Shown here one piece after another: positions 22,813 to 31,215 of a DNA stretch of 44,132 nucleotides. A model generated the notes under the pieces. The model was not told the origin of the DNA. It made no database searches and saw nothing but the letters and a program-made list of their open reading frames with translations. The stretch's first letter is position 1; every line of letters starts with the position of its first letter. Origin of the DNA: Candidatus Woesearchaeota archaeon (lineage in GTDB: Archaea; Nanobdellota; Nanobdellia; UBA10117; ARS21). The DNA lies in the NCBI GenBank assembly GCA_018698915.1, contig JABIPN010000005.1:1-44132 (forward strand). The letters run 5' to 3'. The position numbers were made by a program, and so were the translations under genes.

Positions 22813-23471
22813 AGTATTTGAGTTTCAACATTTTGTGCTGCGTAATTATTTGATTCGATATATGTCTGATTTAATAAATCTGGGAGATTCAAATTTGCAG
22901 TAAGTTGAATATAAAGTCCATATACCAGTCCGATAATTCCTGCTATAATTAATAACATGATTAAACTTGACTGTAAAAGATTGAATGTGGTAAAGAAGCT
23001 TGCCGTTTTTGCAATAATAAATATAAAATATAATATAGAGAATAAGAACAGAAAGTAAAACATTACTGTTACGGCATATATTTTTGAAGTTAATATGGCA
23101 AGCGAATACATTAATTTAATTATGAGAAAAAAGAGCATGATTGATTGCATTGCCAGAAAAAGTTGTCCAAAATTTACTTGTTTTCGGAATAATTTTGCCA
23201 ATACAAATACTATTATCGCTATTGCTGCCAGCAGCATTGCGAGAGCGATTATTATGTACGTTAGTAGATTTAAAGAGGGTAAATAGAATGCTAAAAAATT
23301 AATTTGAGGTATATATTGTACAACAACATAAGTATCAATCAATTTGATTAATGAATATCCTACTGCAAATAAAACATAAGTTAGAATTAAACGACCGAAA
23401 GTGTGATAATAAATAAATTTATACATTGATTCACGTCTTCCAAGAATTGTTCCGAAAAGATCCTTTAACAT
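22809..23471 (-). CDS. Polytopic membrane protein of the pilus locus
   Basis: The 220-residue protein has no prepilin signal; it has a short cytoplasmic start (MLKDLFGTILGRRESMYKF) and about five or six hydrophobic segments between residues 25 and 195, followed by a short polar tail. It was not recognised as a known family. Its start overlaps the stop of the 50-aa gene by 1 bp and its stop overlaps the next gene by 4 bp, so it is translated from the pilus transcript. It could anchor or assemble the filament in the membrane. Confidence 0.72.
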   Translation of the reverse strand: MLKDLFGTILGRRESMYKFIYYHTFGRLILTYVLFAVGYSLIKLIDTYVVVQYIPQINFLAFYLPSLNLLTYIIIALAMLLAAIAIIVFVLAKLFRKQVNFGQLFLAMQSIMLFFLIIKLMYSLAILTSKIYAVTVMFYFLFLFSILYFIFIIAKTASFFTTFNLLQSSLIMLLIIAGIIGLVYGLYIQLTANLNLPDLLNQTYIESNNYAAQNVETQIL

Positions 23472-23623
23472 TATAACCCTCCTTCTGCTGTGCCAAGCAA
23501 ATTCCTTATCAAGTTAGTGATAGATCCATCAGCGCCCATTTTTCCCAGAATAAATAATACAATAAGTGTTGCTAGAGTTATTGCAATTATTATTCCTATG
23601 ATTTGTTTAAACGCTAATTCCAT
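23471..23623 (-). CDS. 50-aa single-helix protein, pilin-like
   Basis: This short gene encodes MELAFKQIIGIIIAI and onward, 50 residues in total: one hydrophobic helix and a polar tail ending NLLGTAEGGL. It lacks a clear Gly cleavage site, but its size and position between pilin-like genes suggest a related role. The start overlaps the previous stop by 1 bp (TAATG on the minus strand) and its stop overlaps the next ATG in the same way, which strongly supports that it is real. Confidence 0.65.
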   Translation of the reverse strand: MELAFKQIIGIIIAITLATLIVLFILGKMGADGSITNLIRNLLGTAEGGL

Positions 23624-23772
23624 TATATCAAGTTTTTCAAGGAGTCTCCCATTTTTCCAATAAGGCTTTGAGACTCGCCTTTAATTGTTATTGCAAATCC
23701 TATGAAAATTAGAAGAAAAATTACTGCCAGTAATAGTGCAACAATCTGCCAATTTATTTGACCCTTGTTCAT
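23623..23772 (-). CDS. 49-aa prepilin-like protein (NKG/Q signal)
   Basis: This 49-residue protein starts MNKGQINWQIVALLLAVIFL, a class III signal with Gln at +1, followed by one helix and a short polar tail (GKMGDSLKNLI). After cleavage it would be about 45 aa, the size of minimal archaeal pilins. A TATA box lies about 25 bp upstream, and its stop overlaps the next gene by 1 bp. Confidence 0.7.
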   Translation of the reverse strand: MNKGQINWQIVALLLAVIFLLIFIGFAITIKGESQSLIGKMGDSLKNLI

Positions 23773-23790
23773 GTATTACAAAAATGTTCT

Positions 23791-23800
23791 AAATATATAA
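23791..23800 (-). promoter_or_regulatory. Internal TATA box in the pilus locus
   Basis: The minus-strand sequence TTATATATTT is centred about 24 bp upstream of the 49-aa prepilin gene. Confidence 0.45.
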
Positions 23801-23803
23801 GCT

Positions 23804-24919
23804 TTAGCAGACGCCGTTGTATCCGTAATTGATGCTGTCTTTTTCTATGTCCCAATCCGCATTTCGAGTCAGGGATGCGAATCCGATATCTGTAAATGGT
23901 ATTTCAAGCCAGTCATCAGAATCAACATATTGAACTGTCCAATCACTATTTTCTGTGAAGCGGAATCTTTCTCTGGCATAAATATAATCGGCGATTAATT
24001 TGACTGAATCATCATCATCTAATGTTTGAATAGTTTCAATTGGAAACGTGAGTATATCCAGGAAGTCTTTTGACTCTTGATTTTCTGGTGCGATCGTTAG
24101 GGTATTAATTTTTATCCTGCCTGTTGAAATTCTGCTTTCGTAGGTTTCTTCTTGACTGAATCTTCGAGTGGTTTTTCCATTCACAAAAACTTCTTTCAAA
24201 TCTGTTGGTGTAACTGCTTCAAAAGGAAGCTTAATTACTAGTGAATATTCACCAGAAGTCATAGAGTTGACGTTGATTATTGAATCATCATCTGTTTTTT
24301 CTAATTCCACGCCGAACGAGTTTCCAATATAGGGTTCCAATTTACTCAGATCTTGAATTTTATCTGATTTGAATTTCTTTCCAGGAAATATGTAGAAATT
24401 ATCCAATTCTGGATTTTCAAAATCGAAAAATTTGTTTGGTAGCTTTATCATTTGATTGCTTTCATCAAGAAATATTGAACCGTAAGAAGGTTTCAAACAC
24501 ACGCTGGAGCAAGTCCAAGTTGGTAAATTTCCTTTTCCCGACATATAATTGGTCCAGCAAGTTAGACCTTTGTCAGCTAATCTAAATGTTTCGCAAGCTC
24601 GAGATAATTCTTTTGGAGATAAGGTTTCTGCTTGAGCTTTAACTTGTGGACAATTTTTGAAATCAAAATTGAGATTACCCTCACGATCTTCTTTGAATTC
24701 CATTGGAGTAATTACTGCCAGGCTAGTTTTGCAGGGACTTGTTTGTGCTCCGGAGATGCTTGCTAATCTTACTCCGACAAGACAATTGAAATCAGTATTT
24801 TCTTTTACAACATCTGCAATTCCTGAGAACATAAATATTGCAATCATTCCGCTAACTATGGCAACTATGGCCATGACTACCCAACCAATACCAATACCTC
24901 GTTTATTGAAATAGCCCAT
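23804..24919 (-). CDS. Prepilin-like protein with large Cys-containing head
   Basis: The 371-residue protein starts MGYFNKRGIGIGWVVMAIVA, a class III-type signal (NKRG/I) and a single hydrophobic helix. The mature part has about nine cysteines, mostly in the first third (CPQVKAQAETL, CETFRLADKGLTCW, CSSVC), then a beta-rich stretch ending NYGYNGVC. No known domain was recognised. Its start overlaps the end of the 34-aa gene by 17 bp. Like the 537-aa and 581-aa proteins, it may be a specialised surface component. Confidence 0.73.
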   Translation of the reverse strand: MGYFNKRGIGIGWVVMAIVAIVSGMIAIFMFSGIADVVKENTDFNCLVGVRLASISGAQTSPCKTSLAVITPMEFKEDREGNLNFDFKNCPQVKAQAETLSPKELSRACETFRLADKGLTCWTNYMSGKGNLPTWTCSSVCLKPSYGSIFLDESNQMIKLPNKFFDFENPELDNFYIFPGKKFKSDKIQDLSKLEPYIGNSFGVELEKTDDDSIINVNSMTSGEYSLVIKLPFEAVTPTDLKEVFVNGKTTRRFSQEETYESRISTGRIKINTLTIAPENQESKDFLDILTFPIETIQTLDDDDSVKLIADYIYARERFRFTENSDWTVQYVDSDDWLEIPFTDIGFASLTRNADWDIEKDSINYGYNGVC

Positions 24920-25007
24920 TTTTAATTATGATAAGTCCGACAATTATTGCAGCTATGGAAAAAATAAGCGCTGTAATCCACGCCATTTGATTGCTTTGTC
25001 CTTTCAT
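24903..25007 (-). CDS. 34-aa prepilin-like peptide (MKG/Q signal)
   Basis: This very short gene encodes MKGQSNQMAWITALIFSIA and a few more residues, ending KNGLFQ. The start is a class III signal with Gln at +1 and one hydrophobic helix. Support comes from a TATA box 25 bp upstream and the 17-bp overlap with the next gene of the same locus. It would be an exceptionally small pilin, so it might instead serve as a leader or assembly peptide. Confidence 0.55.
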   Translation of the reverse strand: MKGQSNQMAWITALIFSIAAIIVGLIIIKNGLFQ

Positions 25008-25024
25008 TTAGTAAAATTGCTTTT

Positions 25025-25037
25025 GTTATATATATAG
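25025..25037 (-). promoter_or_regulatory. Internal TATA box in the pilus locus
   Basis: The minus-strand sequence CTATATATATAAC is centred about 24 bp upstream of the 34-aa prepilin gene. Confidence 0.5.
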
Positions 25038-25048
25038 TTTATTTGGGA

Positions 25049-25435
25049 CTAAGTTACTGATGGATCTAACCAATCTAAATCATCACAATTTTCAACTCCA
25101 TCTCCGTCCGCATCTCCTGAAGGCAGATTACAAACCTCTTCTACAGCAGTGTCTTGAGGACAATCAGCAGTAGAAACTATTAATCCCGCACAACCGCTCA
25201 AAGGACATTTGTCCGCACAAACTTTTTTTGTATATGGCGTTCCGGCACCTGCCTTTTCCATATTACATGCCAATTGGCATCCTGCGCTTGAAGCGGTTTC
25301 ATCCGGTCCGTATTTATCTAACTCTGCTGATGAATCTGCAAACTGTCCAGTGAAAAATAAAACAACTGCTGCTAAAACAACTAGAGCAATAATTACCATA
25401 ATTACTGTATTAATACTTAGTTGTGCTTTTTTCAT
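25049..25435 (-). CDS. Prepilin-like protein with calcium-loop-like tail
   Basis: The 128-residue protein starts MKKAQLSINTVIMVIIALVV, a prepilin-type signal with Ala before Gln at +1. The helix is related to that of the next upstream gene (QxSxNTxxxVxIAL). The mature region has eight cysteines, and near the C-terminus GDADGDGVENCDD resembles a TSP3/calcium-binding loop. It is probably a major pilin-like subunit, because it and its paralogue directly follow the platform gene. Confidence 0.77.
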   Translation of the reverse strand: MKKAQLSINTVIMVIIALVVLAAVVLFFTGQFADSSAELDKYGPDETASSAGCQLACNMEKAGAGTPYTKKVCADKCPLSGCAGLIVSTADCPQDTAVEEVCNLPSGDADGDGVENCDDLDWLDPSVT

Positions 25436-25447
25436 TGCTTATCCTGT

Positions 25448-25858
25448 CTAACTAGTTGTAATGAGATATGTAGTTTCATCACATTCATCATTACTTAATG
25501 AAATGGTTCGGGTAGGTGTGCTTACTTTGGCTGTACATTTAACGAATATTGGATCTTCCCAACATTTGAGTACTGCTTCTTCACCACTACCAGTAATATC
25601 TATACTGAAATCTTTTCTACAATATTGTGAAGTCAACCAAGCATTAGTTCCTTGTGATGAAATTTGCAATTTTGTTGTAGCGCAAAATGAAGAACATTGA
25701 GATTTTGCTGCGTCAATTTCGTCCAGCCCAGTTTCGGCTACCTGTCCGAAAAGCTTTCCAAGTCCACCAGTCGTAAATGCGACAAGCAAAACGAGAACTA
25801 GTAGTGCTATCGCAACATACACGATTGTGTTCATACTAATCTGGGCTCGCTTTGACAT
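25448..25858 (-). CDS. Prepilin-like protein, paralogue of the 25.0 kb pilin
   Basis: The 136-residue protein starts MSKRAQISMNTIVYVAIALL, with Arg-Ala before Gln at +1 and the same NT motif in the helix as the 25049-25435 protein. It has about six cysteines. The start at 25858 is chosen over a longer frame to 25906 because it gives a proper prepilin signal and has a TATA box about 26 bp upstream (inside the end of the platform gene). The helix similarity suggests the two arose by duplication. Confidence 0.78.
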   Translation of the reverse strand: MSKRAQISMNTIVYVAIALLVLVLLVAFTTGGLGKLFGQVAETGLDEIDAAKSQCSSFCATTKLQISSQGTNAWLTSQYCRKDFSIDITGSGEEAVLKCWEDPIFVKCTAKVSTPTRTISLSNDECDETTYLITTS

Positions 25859-25878
25859 TAGAATAATATGTCTGCAGT

Positions 25879-25889
25879 TTTTTAAATAG
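25879..25889 (-). promoter_or_regulatory. TATA box of the first prepilin gene
   Basis: The minus-strand sequence CTATTTAAAAA is centred about 26 bp upstream of the prepilin ATG at 25858 and lies between it and the platform gene stop, giving separate expression of pilins. Confidence 0.5.
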
Positions 25890-25898
25890 TTTTTGTGA

Positions 25899-27929
25899 CT
25901 AAGCAAGTGACGCAGTAACTAGTGTTGCCATTGATGAGAAGATCATTGTTCCAATTAAAGTTAATCCGCAGTAAATTAATGTGCTTTTTAGAACATTCTG
26001 TGAAAGCATCCACTCGAAATTGATTTTTCCTGGTCCGTTTACGATTCCTGAAATTGTGAAGCTGAGTAGGAAGACAACTTGAATTATGTATATTCCGACC
26101 ATTAATTGAAGAACATATGGTGGTAAAGCGGATTCTACATTGAAAAGACCTCCGAGATTTCCGCCCAGTCCCATTTGTCCGGTTTCTGAGGCCCCGCCTT
26201 CAATTGTTGCTAGTTGTCCAGATAAATTAGTTAGTACTTTTGTTATTAATACTGAAAGACTTACAACTAGTGCGGAAACAAGTGGTGCAAGGAATGCGGC
26301 CTGCATTCGCATTGAAGAAAGAGTGTCTGAAAGAAGATCAGTCATCTTTTCCTTGATAGTATGCATATTTTGGAGATACTTTGATAGTGCAGTCATTGAT
26401 TCTGCTGCCACAGTAGGACTTTTTTTGACTGCTTCTAAGAGCAAGTTCATAATTGAGGAAATAAGATCGGATGGGTACAAATTGTTTGCTCCGTATTTCT
26501 TGTCAAATAATGCTTCTTTGAGAGTCATTCCTCTTTCTCTAATATTTGAGTCAACAATTTCAAAGAATTTTGATATTTCACTACCTTTTGTATTTTCAGC
26601 TACTTTTCCGAAAGCAGCTTCTGCAGGAATATTTTCACCAATTCGGTTTCCTAATTGGAATATTGCTGATGAAAACTGATCCTCAATACTTTCTATTTTA
26701 TTTTTTAGTTCTACTACTTTCTTATTCTTGAAATGATAATAAACATAAGACGCAATTCCTAGTGAGAACACAATTGCAATTGTGAGATAGAACGGTCCGT
26801 TTTCAAATTTTAAATGTGTCCAATTGCCCGACTGTGCAATTGTAAATATTAAGAATATTGCAGGAAGTGCAATTAGTGCAATTACTGCTGCTGCACCAAA
26901 GAATGGTCCAACGCCTGAGTTTGGGAATTTTTTCAATAAAGTTTTATTCTGAACACTTGCTCCGCCTGGACGTACGGAAATTATATTTCTTGCTTGTATA
27001 AATACGAATATAGGAAGAACCACATTATAGATTATTATTAATTGTGCGGGATTTATGCTGTCTGCGAGAAATGCACCCACCATTGGAAGCATTACCAACA
27101 TCATCATTGGTAGAACAATTCCAAGCATGTGAATCATTTGAATTGGGTTTTTTAGATTGTGCGCAAAATGAATCATGTTGTCCTTTATTCCTTGTGTAAT
27201 TACGTCGTTGGCTTTTTCTAAGGTCTTTTTTGCTTTATCTGCATTCGGTTCAACTAATGATGCTTCAATTAAATGCATTGCATCCACAAATGCAGGTTCT
27301 GAATCTTTCCAAGTTTCTAAATAACTATCTAACGATTTTTGGACTGAGCTAAATTTCTTAGTTTCAAAATCCCAAAGTACTTTCATAAAGTCTAATGAAA
27401 GTGGTGGAGACATTTGGTTTGCAACGAATAGTATCGCTCGCTCGAGATTTGCGTCTCGCTTCATATGTATTACTATATATAGCACAGATAACATTAGTTG
27501 GTCAGCTGCTTGAGCACGCCAGGAATTGAATAGATATTTTGGCATGTTTGCAAAATAATAAAGTGAAAATATTCCTGCTCCTGCTAAAATTGCTGTAAAA
27601 AACATTGAACTAGTTAGTATGAATACTGCTATTGTTGCTGCAATAAATGGTATTATTGAAAGTATTGCGAGTGCGTTTACAGATTCAGGTTTTACCTTAA
27701 TATGTGTTAATGTGATATACTTTTGAAGTTGTTCTTTTTCTTCGGGTTTTAATGTTAGTTTTAGAATTTTCCCTGCAGCATTTGCCATGCGCTCATAGCT
27801 TGTTGATAATATGGTTTTCTTCTCAGATCTAAATTGGTCATATGCGCGAGAATAGGATATTTTTGTTCTTGACTCTACTTCGCCGGGTTTTTCTGCGGCT
27901 TCTAGTCTTTCTTCAAATTCATTTACCAT
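25899..27929 (-). CDS. FlaJ/TadC-like pilus assembly membrane platform (two F domains)
   Basis: The 676-residue polytopic protein has two halves, each with a cytoplasmic helical F domain (about residues 150-260 and 410-530) next to hydrophobic segments, seven or more in total. This is the type II secretion F / FlaJ layout of archaeal type IV pili; the archaeal form is longer than the bacterial ~400-aa GspF. The ATG at 27929 overlaps the ATPase stop by ATGA; a GTG at 27932 is also possible. It should work with the ATPase at 27929-30184 to insert or extract the many prepilins encoded downstream. Confidence 0.87.
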   Translation of the reverse strand: MVNEFEERLEAAEKPGEVESRTKISYSRAYDQFRSEKKTILSTSYERMANAAGKILKLTLKPEEKEQLQKYITLTHIKVKPESVNALAILSIIPFIAATIAVFILTSSMFFTAILAGAGIFSLYYFANMPKYLFNSWRAQAADQLMLSVLYIVIHMKRDANLERAILFVANQMSPPLSLDFMKVLWDFETKKFSSVQKSLDSYLETWKDSEPAFVDAMHLIEASLVEPNADKAKKTLEKANDVITQGIKDNMIHFAHNLKNPIQMIHMLGIVLPMMMLVMLPMVGAFLADSINPAQLIIIYNVVLPIFVFIQARNIISVRPGGASVQNKTLLKKFPNSGVGPFFGAAAVIALIALPAIFLIFTIAQSGNWTHLKFENGPFYLTIAIVFSLGIASYVYYHFKNKKVVELKNKIESIEDQFSSAIFQLGNRIGENIPAEAAFGKVAENTKGSEISKFFEIVDSNIRERGMTLKEALFDKKYGANNLYPSDLISSIMNLLLEAVKKSPTVAAESMTALSKYLQNMHTIKEKMTDLLSDTLSSMRMQAAFLAPLVSALVVSLSVLITKVLTNLSGQLATIEGGASETGQMGLGGNLGGLFNVESALPPYVLQLMVGIYIIQVVFLLSFTISGIVNGPGKINFEWMLSQNVLKSTLIYCGLTLIGTMIFSSMATLVTASLA

Positions 27930-30184
27930 CACTTCTTTCCGGCTTCAATATTCACCCAAGATTCCCACTCGTTGTAAATTTTTTCGGGATCAGATCGTCC
28001 TTCCTTTTGAAAAGAATCTTCGCTAATTCGGTGAAACATATCGTTTGCCATGATTGTAAATTCTGCTTCCATAATCTCTGGTTTTTCTTGTCCTAGCTCT
28101 ACTAATTTTTCTTTTATCTTTGCACGCATCAAAATATTTTCCCAAACTGCATCCCAGTCTCCTGCCCATTCTGCAATTCTTGATGCTATAGATTTTAGAA
28201 CTACACTCTCTCCTTGGATTAATGCATCTGTTGGTTCCAGAGTATCAGTTACTGGATTGTAAACCATCAAGTCAACAAAACCGTGTTCTCGTAGCGGATC
28301 ATCTTCCCACTCTTTTCTTACTTCTGAAATTTGAAGTACTCTTCTGAGTTTCCCAATTCCTGATGCTGACTTTACTGGATTTGAAATTATAATTATATCT
28401 GTAGCTTTGAAAGAAGTTTTTGGAACTCCCAAATCATTTACAACTCTGTCGTAAATTGAGTATGGTGAATCACCGTGAATTGTTCCCATAACTACATTTG
28501 CAAGTGCTCCTACTCTCATTGCTTCATATAATGCTACTGCTTCTTTGGAACGAACTTCTCCTACAATTAATGCTGAGTCTCCAAGTCTTAGTGATGTCCG
28601 AATTCCGTCAGTTGCTGTAAGTTCTGATTCTCCTTGAGTAATTACTGATTGTACTTTCATTGATTGTATGTCATATTTTAATTCTTGATATTTTGAGATT
28701 GGAAGTTCCAGCGTATCTTCAACAATAATTATTCGAGTGGAACGCATTAATTCAACAATTGCTGCGGATAATAATGATGTTTTTCCAGAGGATCTGGTTC
28801 CGGCAAATAATACAGTTCTTCCGCCGTCCATTATGAAGCTCATTAATGCTGCTGCTAGTGGATTAAGCATTTTGTTTTGTATGAATAGTGGGAAAGTCCA
28901 TGGACGATCTCTGTGTCTTCTGATTGAGAATGCTAAACCTTGTGGACTTAGGGGCATCTGAATTGCGGAAACTCTAGCTGTTGCGTTTTCAAATACTAAG
29001 TTTGTATCTAGAACGGGATTTGCTTCGTCTAAAGGTCTTCCGCTTAAAAGTCTTAACTTAGTTGCCCAACCTTCAACTTCTTTGCTTGTTAAAGTTATAT
29101 TGGTTATGCATTCGCCAAAATCTTGATGTACGATTGAAATTTCGTTTAGATTTGCTGGAGCATTTATTGATATGTCTTGTATTTTCGAATCTCCTAGCAT
29201 GATTTCTGCTATTCCAAAACCTAACGTATTTCTAACTAATATTGTTGCTAGTTGTTCAATTTCGTCTTCACTTAATTTTATTCCATGACTTATGCTTAAA
29301 TCTCTAAGTAAATCTTTTTCTACTGACATGAAAAGTTCACGAGTTCTTTGTGGATCTATAAATTCTGAACGCTGAGGTTTGTGTTCCGAAACAATTCTTT
29401 TTGCCTCACCAAGCATTGCATATTTGTTTTCTGTTAAACTATATTCTGGTGGAGTTAAATGATATACTGGTCTGATCTCATTTGGTAATCTTAATATTAC
29501 TACTCTTGATCCGTCTGGAAGTTTGTATGCTTCTAATTCTTCTGCTCCGGTTGGAAATTTTGTTACTAATTTTGCATATAGAAAATTAGGTTTGATTATT
29601 GGGTTGAATAGTTTTGAATAAATCACTCTGCTTCCTGGTTTGTGGTCTTTTAGATATGATTGAGATCGCTTAATTATTGTGAGACTCTCTAATCTTTGTT
29701 TGATTGAATCTAATGTTGTTATGAATATTTGAAGTGAATCTTTTCTTAAATTTGGATCTGACTTAAATTTTGAATGCTCAGTTTCTAATCTTGTAACAAC
29801 TCTGAGATATGAAGCAATTGGATCTTCCTTTAGTCCATAATTTATTGCTGATTTTAGAAATTCAATTCGTTCAGGATATTGATTTTGATCTTCCGCCACC
29901 TTTACAAAATCTTCTGAAAGTAATTTAGTTCGATCAATGAATTCGGTTATCAAGTTTGCAATTTCAATAAGCATATTCGTTTGATCTAGTGTGTAAATGT
30001 AATCTTCTTGTTGTTTGAACATAATTTGGGAAACTCTTCCTGCCTTGATTAGTTTGTTAATTGTGTCAGCCATTACTGTTTCATTTTTTTCAATTATTGG
30101 TGTAATAATGCTCTTTGAATAATCAATTTCAAGAATTCTTTGCCCGGGTTCTTCGACAAGACGATAGGGATTTTTAGATTTCAT
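27929..30184 (-). CDS. Type II/IV secretion-type ATPase (FlaI/PilB/GspE family)
   Basis: The 751-residue ATPase powers pilin assembly. The C-terminal core has the Walker A motif FAGTRSSGKTSLL at about residues 460-472, the acidic EDTLELP segment, the Walker B region DSALIVGEVRSKEAVALYEA near 540, and a His box GTIHGDSP near 569. Before it come the N-terminal domain with RELFMSVEKDLLRDL and the conserved RPLDEANPVLDT. It is longer than typical archaeal FlaI (about 550 aa), with an extended N-terminus. It heads the pilus locus and shares a divergent promoter region with the coiled-coil genes. Confidence 0.93.
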   Translation of the reverse strand: MKSKNPYRLVEEPGQRILEIDYSKSIITPIIEKNETVMADTINKLIKAGRVSQIMFKQQEDYIYTLDQTNMLIEIANLITEFIDRTKLLSEDFVKVAEDQNQYPERIEFLKSAINYGLKEDPIASYLRVVTRLETEHSKFKSDPNLRKDSLQIFITTLDSIKQRLESLTIIKRSQSYLKDHKPGSRVIYSKLFNPIIKPNFLYAKLVTKFPTGAEELEAYKLPDGSRVVILRLPNEIRPVYHLTPPEYSLTENKYAMLGEAKRIVSEHKPQRSEFIDPQRTRELFMSVEKDLLRDLSISHGIKLSEDEIEQLATILVRNTLGFGIAEIMLGDSKIQDISINAPANLNEISIVHQDFGECITNITLTSKEVEGWATKLRLLSGRPLDEANPVLDTNLVFENATARVSAIQMPLSPQGLAFSIRRHRDRPWTFPLFIQNKMLNPLAAALMSFIMDGGRTVLFAGTRSSGKTSLLSAAIVELMRSTRIIIVEDTLELPISKYQELKYDIQSMKVQSVITQGESELTATDGIRTSLRLGDSALIVGEVRSKEAVALYEAMRVGALANVVMGTIHGDSPYSIYDRVVNDLGVPKTSFKATDIIIISNPVKSASGIGKLRRVLQISEVRKEWEDDPLREHGFVDLMVYNPVTDTLEPTDALIQGESVVLKSIASRIAEWAGDWDAVWENILMRAKIKEKLVELGQEKPEIMEAEFTIMANDMFHRISEDSFQKEGRSDPEKIYNEWESWVNIEAGKK

Positions 30185-30192
30185 TGGATATA

Positions 30193-30217
30193 CTTAAATA
30201 TAAACTCGACTTATAAT
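30193..30217. promoter_or_regulatory. Divergent promoter region, pilus ATPase / coiled-coil genes
   Basis: Two TATA-like sites lie here: CTTAAATATAAAC (30193-30205) about 31 bp before the plus-strand ATG at 30230, and CTTATAAT (30210-30217) about 29 bp before the minus-strand ATG at 30184. They are separated by only a few bases, so binding to one may exclude the other. Confidence 0.45.
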
Positions 30218-30229
30218 ATATACTTTATC

Positions 30230-30619
30230 ATGGAATCGCAACCGTTTCAAATGCCTCAGAAAGTCTCACCAGAAGGCTCAGGAAACGTTTTGGGAGCAAT
30301 TGCTAAGTTAAATCGCCGGCTCAGTCTGATTGAAGATAGAATTGGTGATGTTCGAGACCAAGTTGATTTAATTGAAACAAATTTAGTTGATAAACATAAA
30401 TCTGCAATTTCTGGACTTGTTGAATTGAATAATAAAATTAAAGATTTTAATTCTAAAATAACTGATCTGAATAACGATAATTTGCGTTTAACATCGCAAA
30501 TAAGTAACTTTGCAACTAAACAAGACGTTCAAGTTTTGGAAAGATATATAAATTTCTGGAACCCCTTGGATATATCAAAGAGTAGAAAACCTGTTCTTGA
30601 TGATGAGGAAGAAATATAA
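30230..30619 (+). CDS. Coiled-coil protein, possible ArlC-like pilus accessory
   Basis: The 129-residue cytosolic protein has a heptad-rich coiled coil from about residue 25 to 95 (AKLNRRLSLIEDRIGDVRDQ and onward), then TKQDVQVLERYINFWNPLDI and an acidic end. Cytosolic coiled-coil proteins of the ArlC/FlaC type link archaellum motors to signalling, and this gene is divergent from the ATPase, so a similar role is possible but not shown. The start at 30230 is chosen over an upstream ATG at 30140, which would lie inside the ATPase gene. Its stop overlaps the next ATG (TAATG). Confidence 0.68.
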   Translation: MESQPFQMPQKVSPEGSGNVLGAIAKLNRRLSLIEDRIGDVRDQVDLIETNLVDKHKSAISGLVELNNKIKDFNSKITDLNNDNLRLTSQISNFATKQDVQVLERYINFWNPLDISKSRKPVLDDEEEI

Positions 30620-31215
30620 TGGCTGTTTTTGGGAAAAAGGAAGAAATGAAAAGTGTACCTGAGTTACCAAAGCCAGCAAGTTTTAATCCTTCTACGGCTG
30701 GCACTCAAAGTTCTCTTGGAACTGGTGTGTCTCCCACTAACTCTTCTCTTGATTCACCATCTCCCTTATCTGCACCTTCTCCCAGTCCTTCCTTACCTAC
30801 GCCTCCTTTACCTTCGCCTCCAAGCTTCACTCCTCCAACACATGAGTCGAGCCCTCACTTAAGTGGTTCTCAGGAACTTCTAACTGAAGATATTGAGAAG
30901 ATTGCTGAAAGTATAATTGATGAGAAGTGGGAAAAAGTCAAAGGTGAACTTGATGATCTTAAAACGTGGAAAGTAGATCTTGATACTCAAGTTAAAGGAT
31001 TTAAATCTCAACTAGATACTCTTGGAAAAAGAGTTGATGATGCTCAAAACGCAATGTTGGGTAAAGTTGAAGAATATAATAAATCACTTGGTGGCGTAAA
31101 CGTTGAAATCCAAGCCATGGGTAAAGTTTTTGAGAAAATTATACCTCAGTTTACAGAGAATGTTAATAAATTAAGTGAATTAGTTGATAGAAAAGCAAGT
31201 AAAACTAAAAAATAA
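30619..31215 (+). CDS. Pro/Ser-rich coiled-coil protein
   Basis: The 198-residue protein has a short start (MAVFGKKEEMKS), a low-complexity Pro/Ser segment at about residues 35-80 (SPSPSLPTPPLPSPPSF), and a long amphipathic coiled coil from 88 to 190 (EDIEKIAESIIDEKWEKVK and onward) ending in a Lys-rich tail. No signal or membrane segment is seen, so it is probably cytosolic. It overlaps the upstream coiled-coil gene by 1 bp; the two are likely partners. It converges on the 31.2 kb membrane gene with no gap. Confidence 0.7.
   Translation: MAVFGKKEEMKSVPELPKPASFNPSTAGTQSSLGTGVSPTNSSLDSPSPLSAPSPSPSLPTPPLPSPPSFTPPTHESSPHLSGSQELLTEDIEKIAESIIDEKWEKVKGELDDLKTWKVDLDTQVKGFKSQLDTLGKRVDDAQNAMLGKVEEYNKSLGGVNVEIQAMGKVFEKIIPQFTENVNKLSELVDRKASKTKK

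Noticed and set aside
26140-26679. Plus-strand 179-aa reading frame
   Set aside because: It is antisense to the FlaJ/TadC-like platform, which has strong family features; the frame has no promoter or recognisable domain.
30140-30229. Longer start for the 129-aa coiled-coil protein
   Set aside because: It would overlap the start of the ATPase gene and place the divergent promoter inside the coding region.
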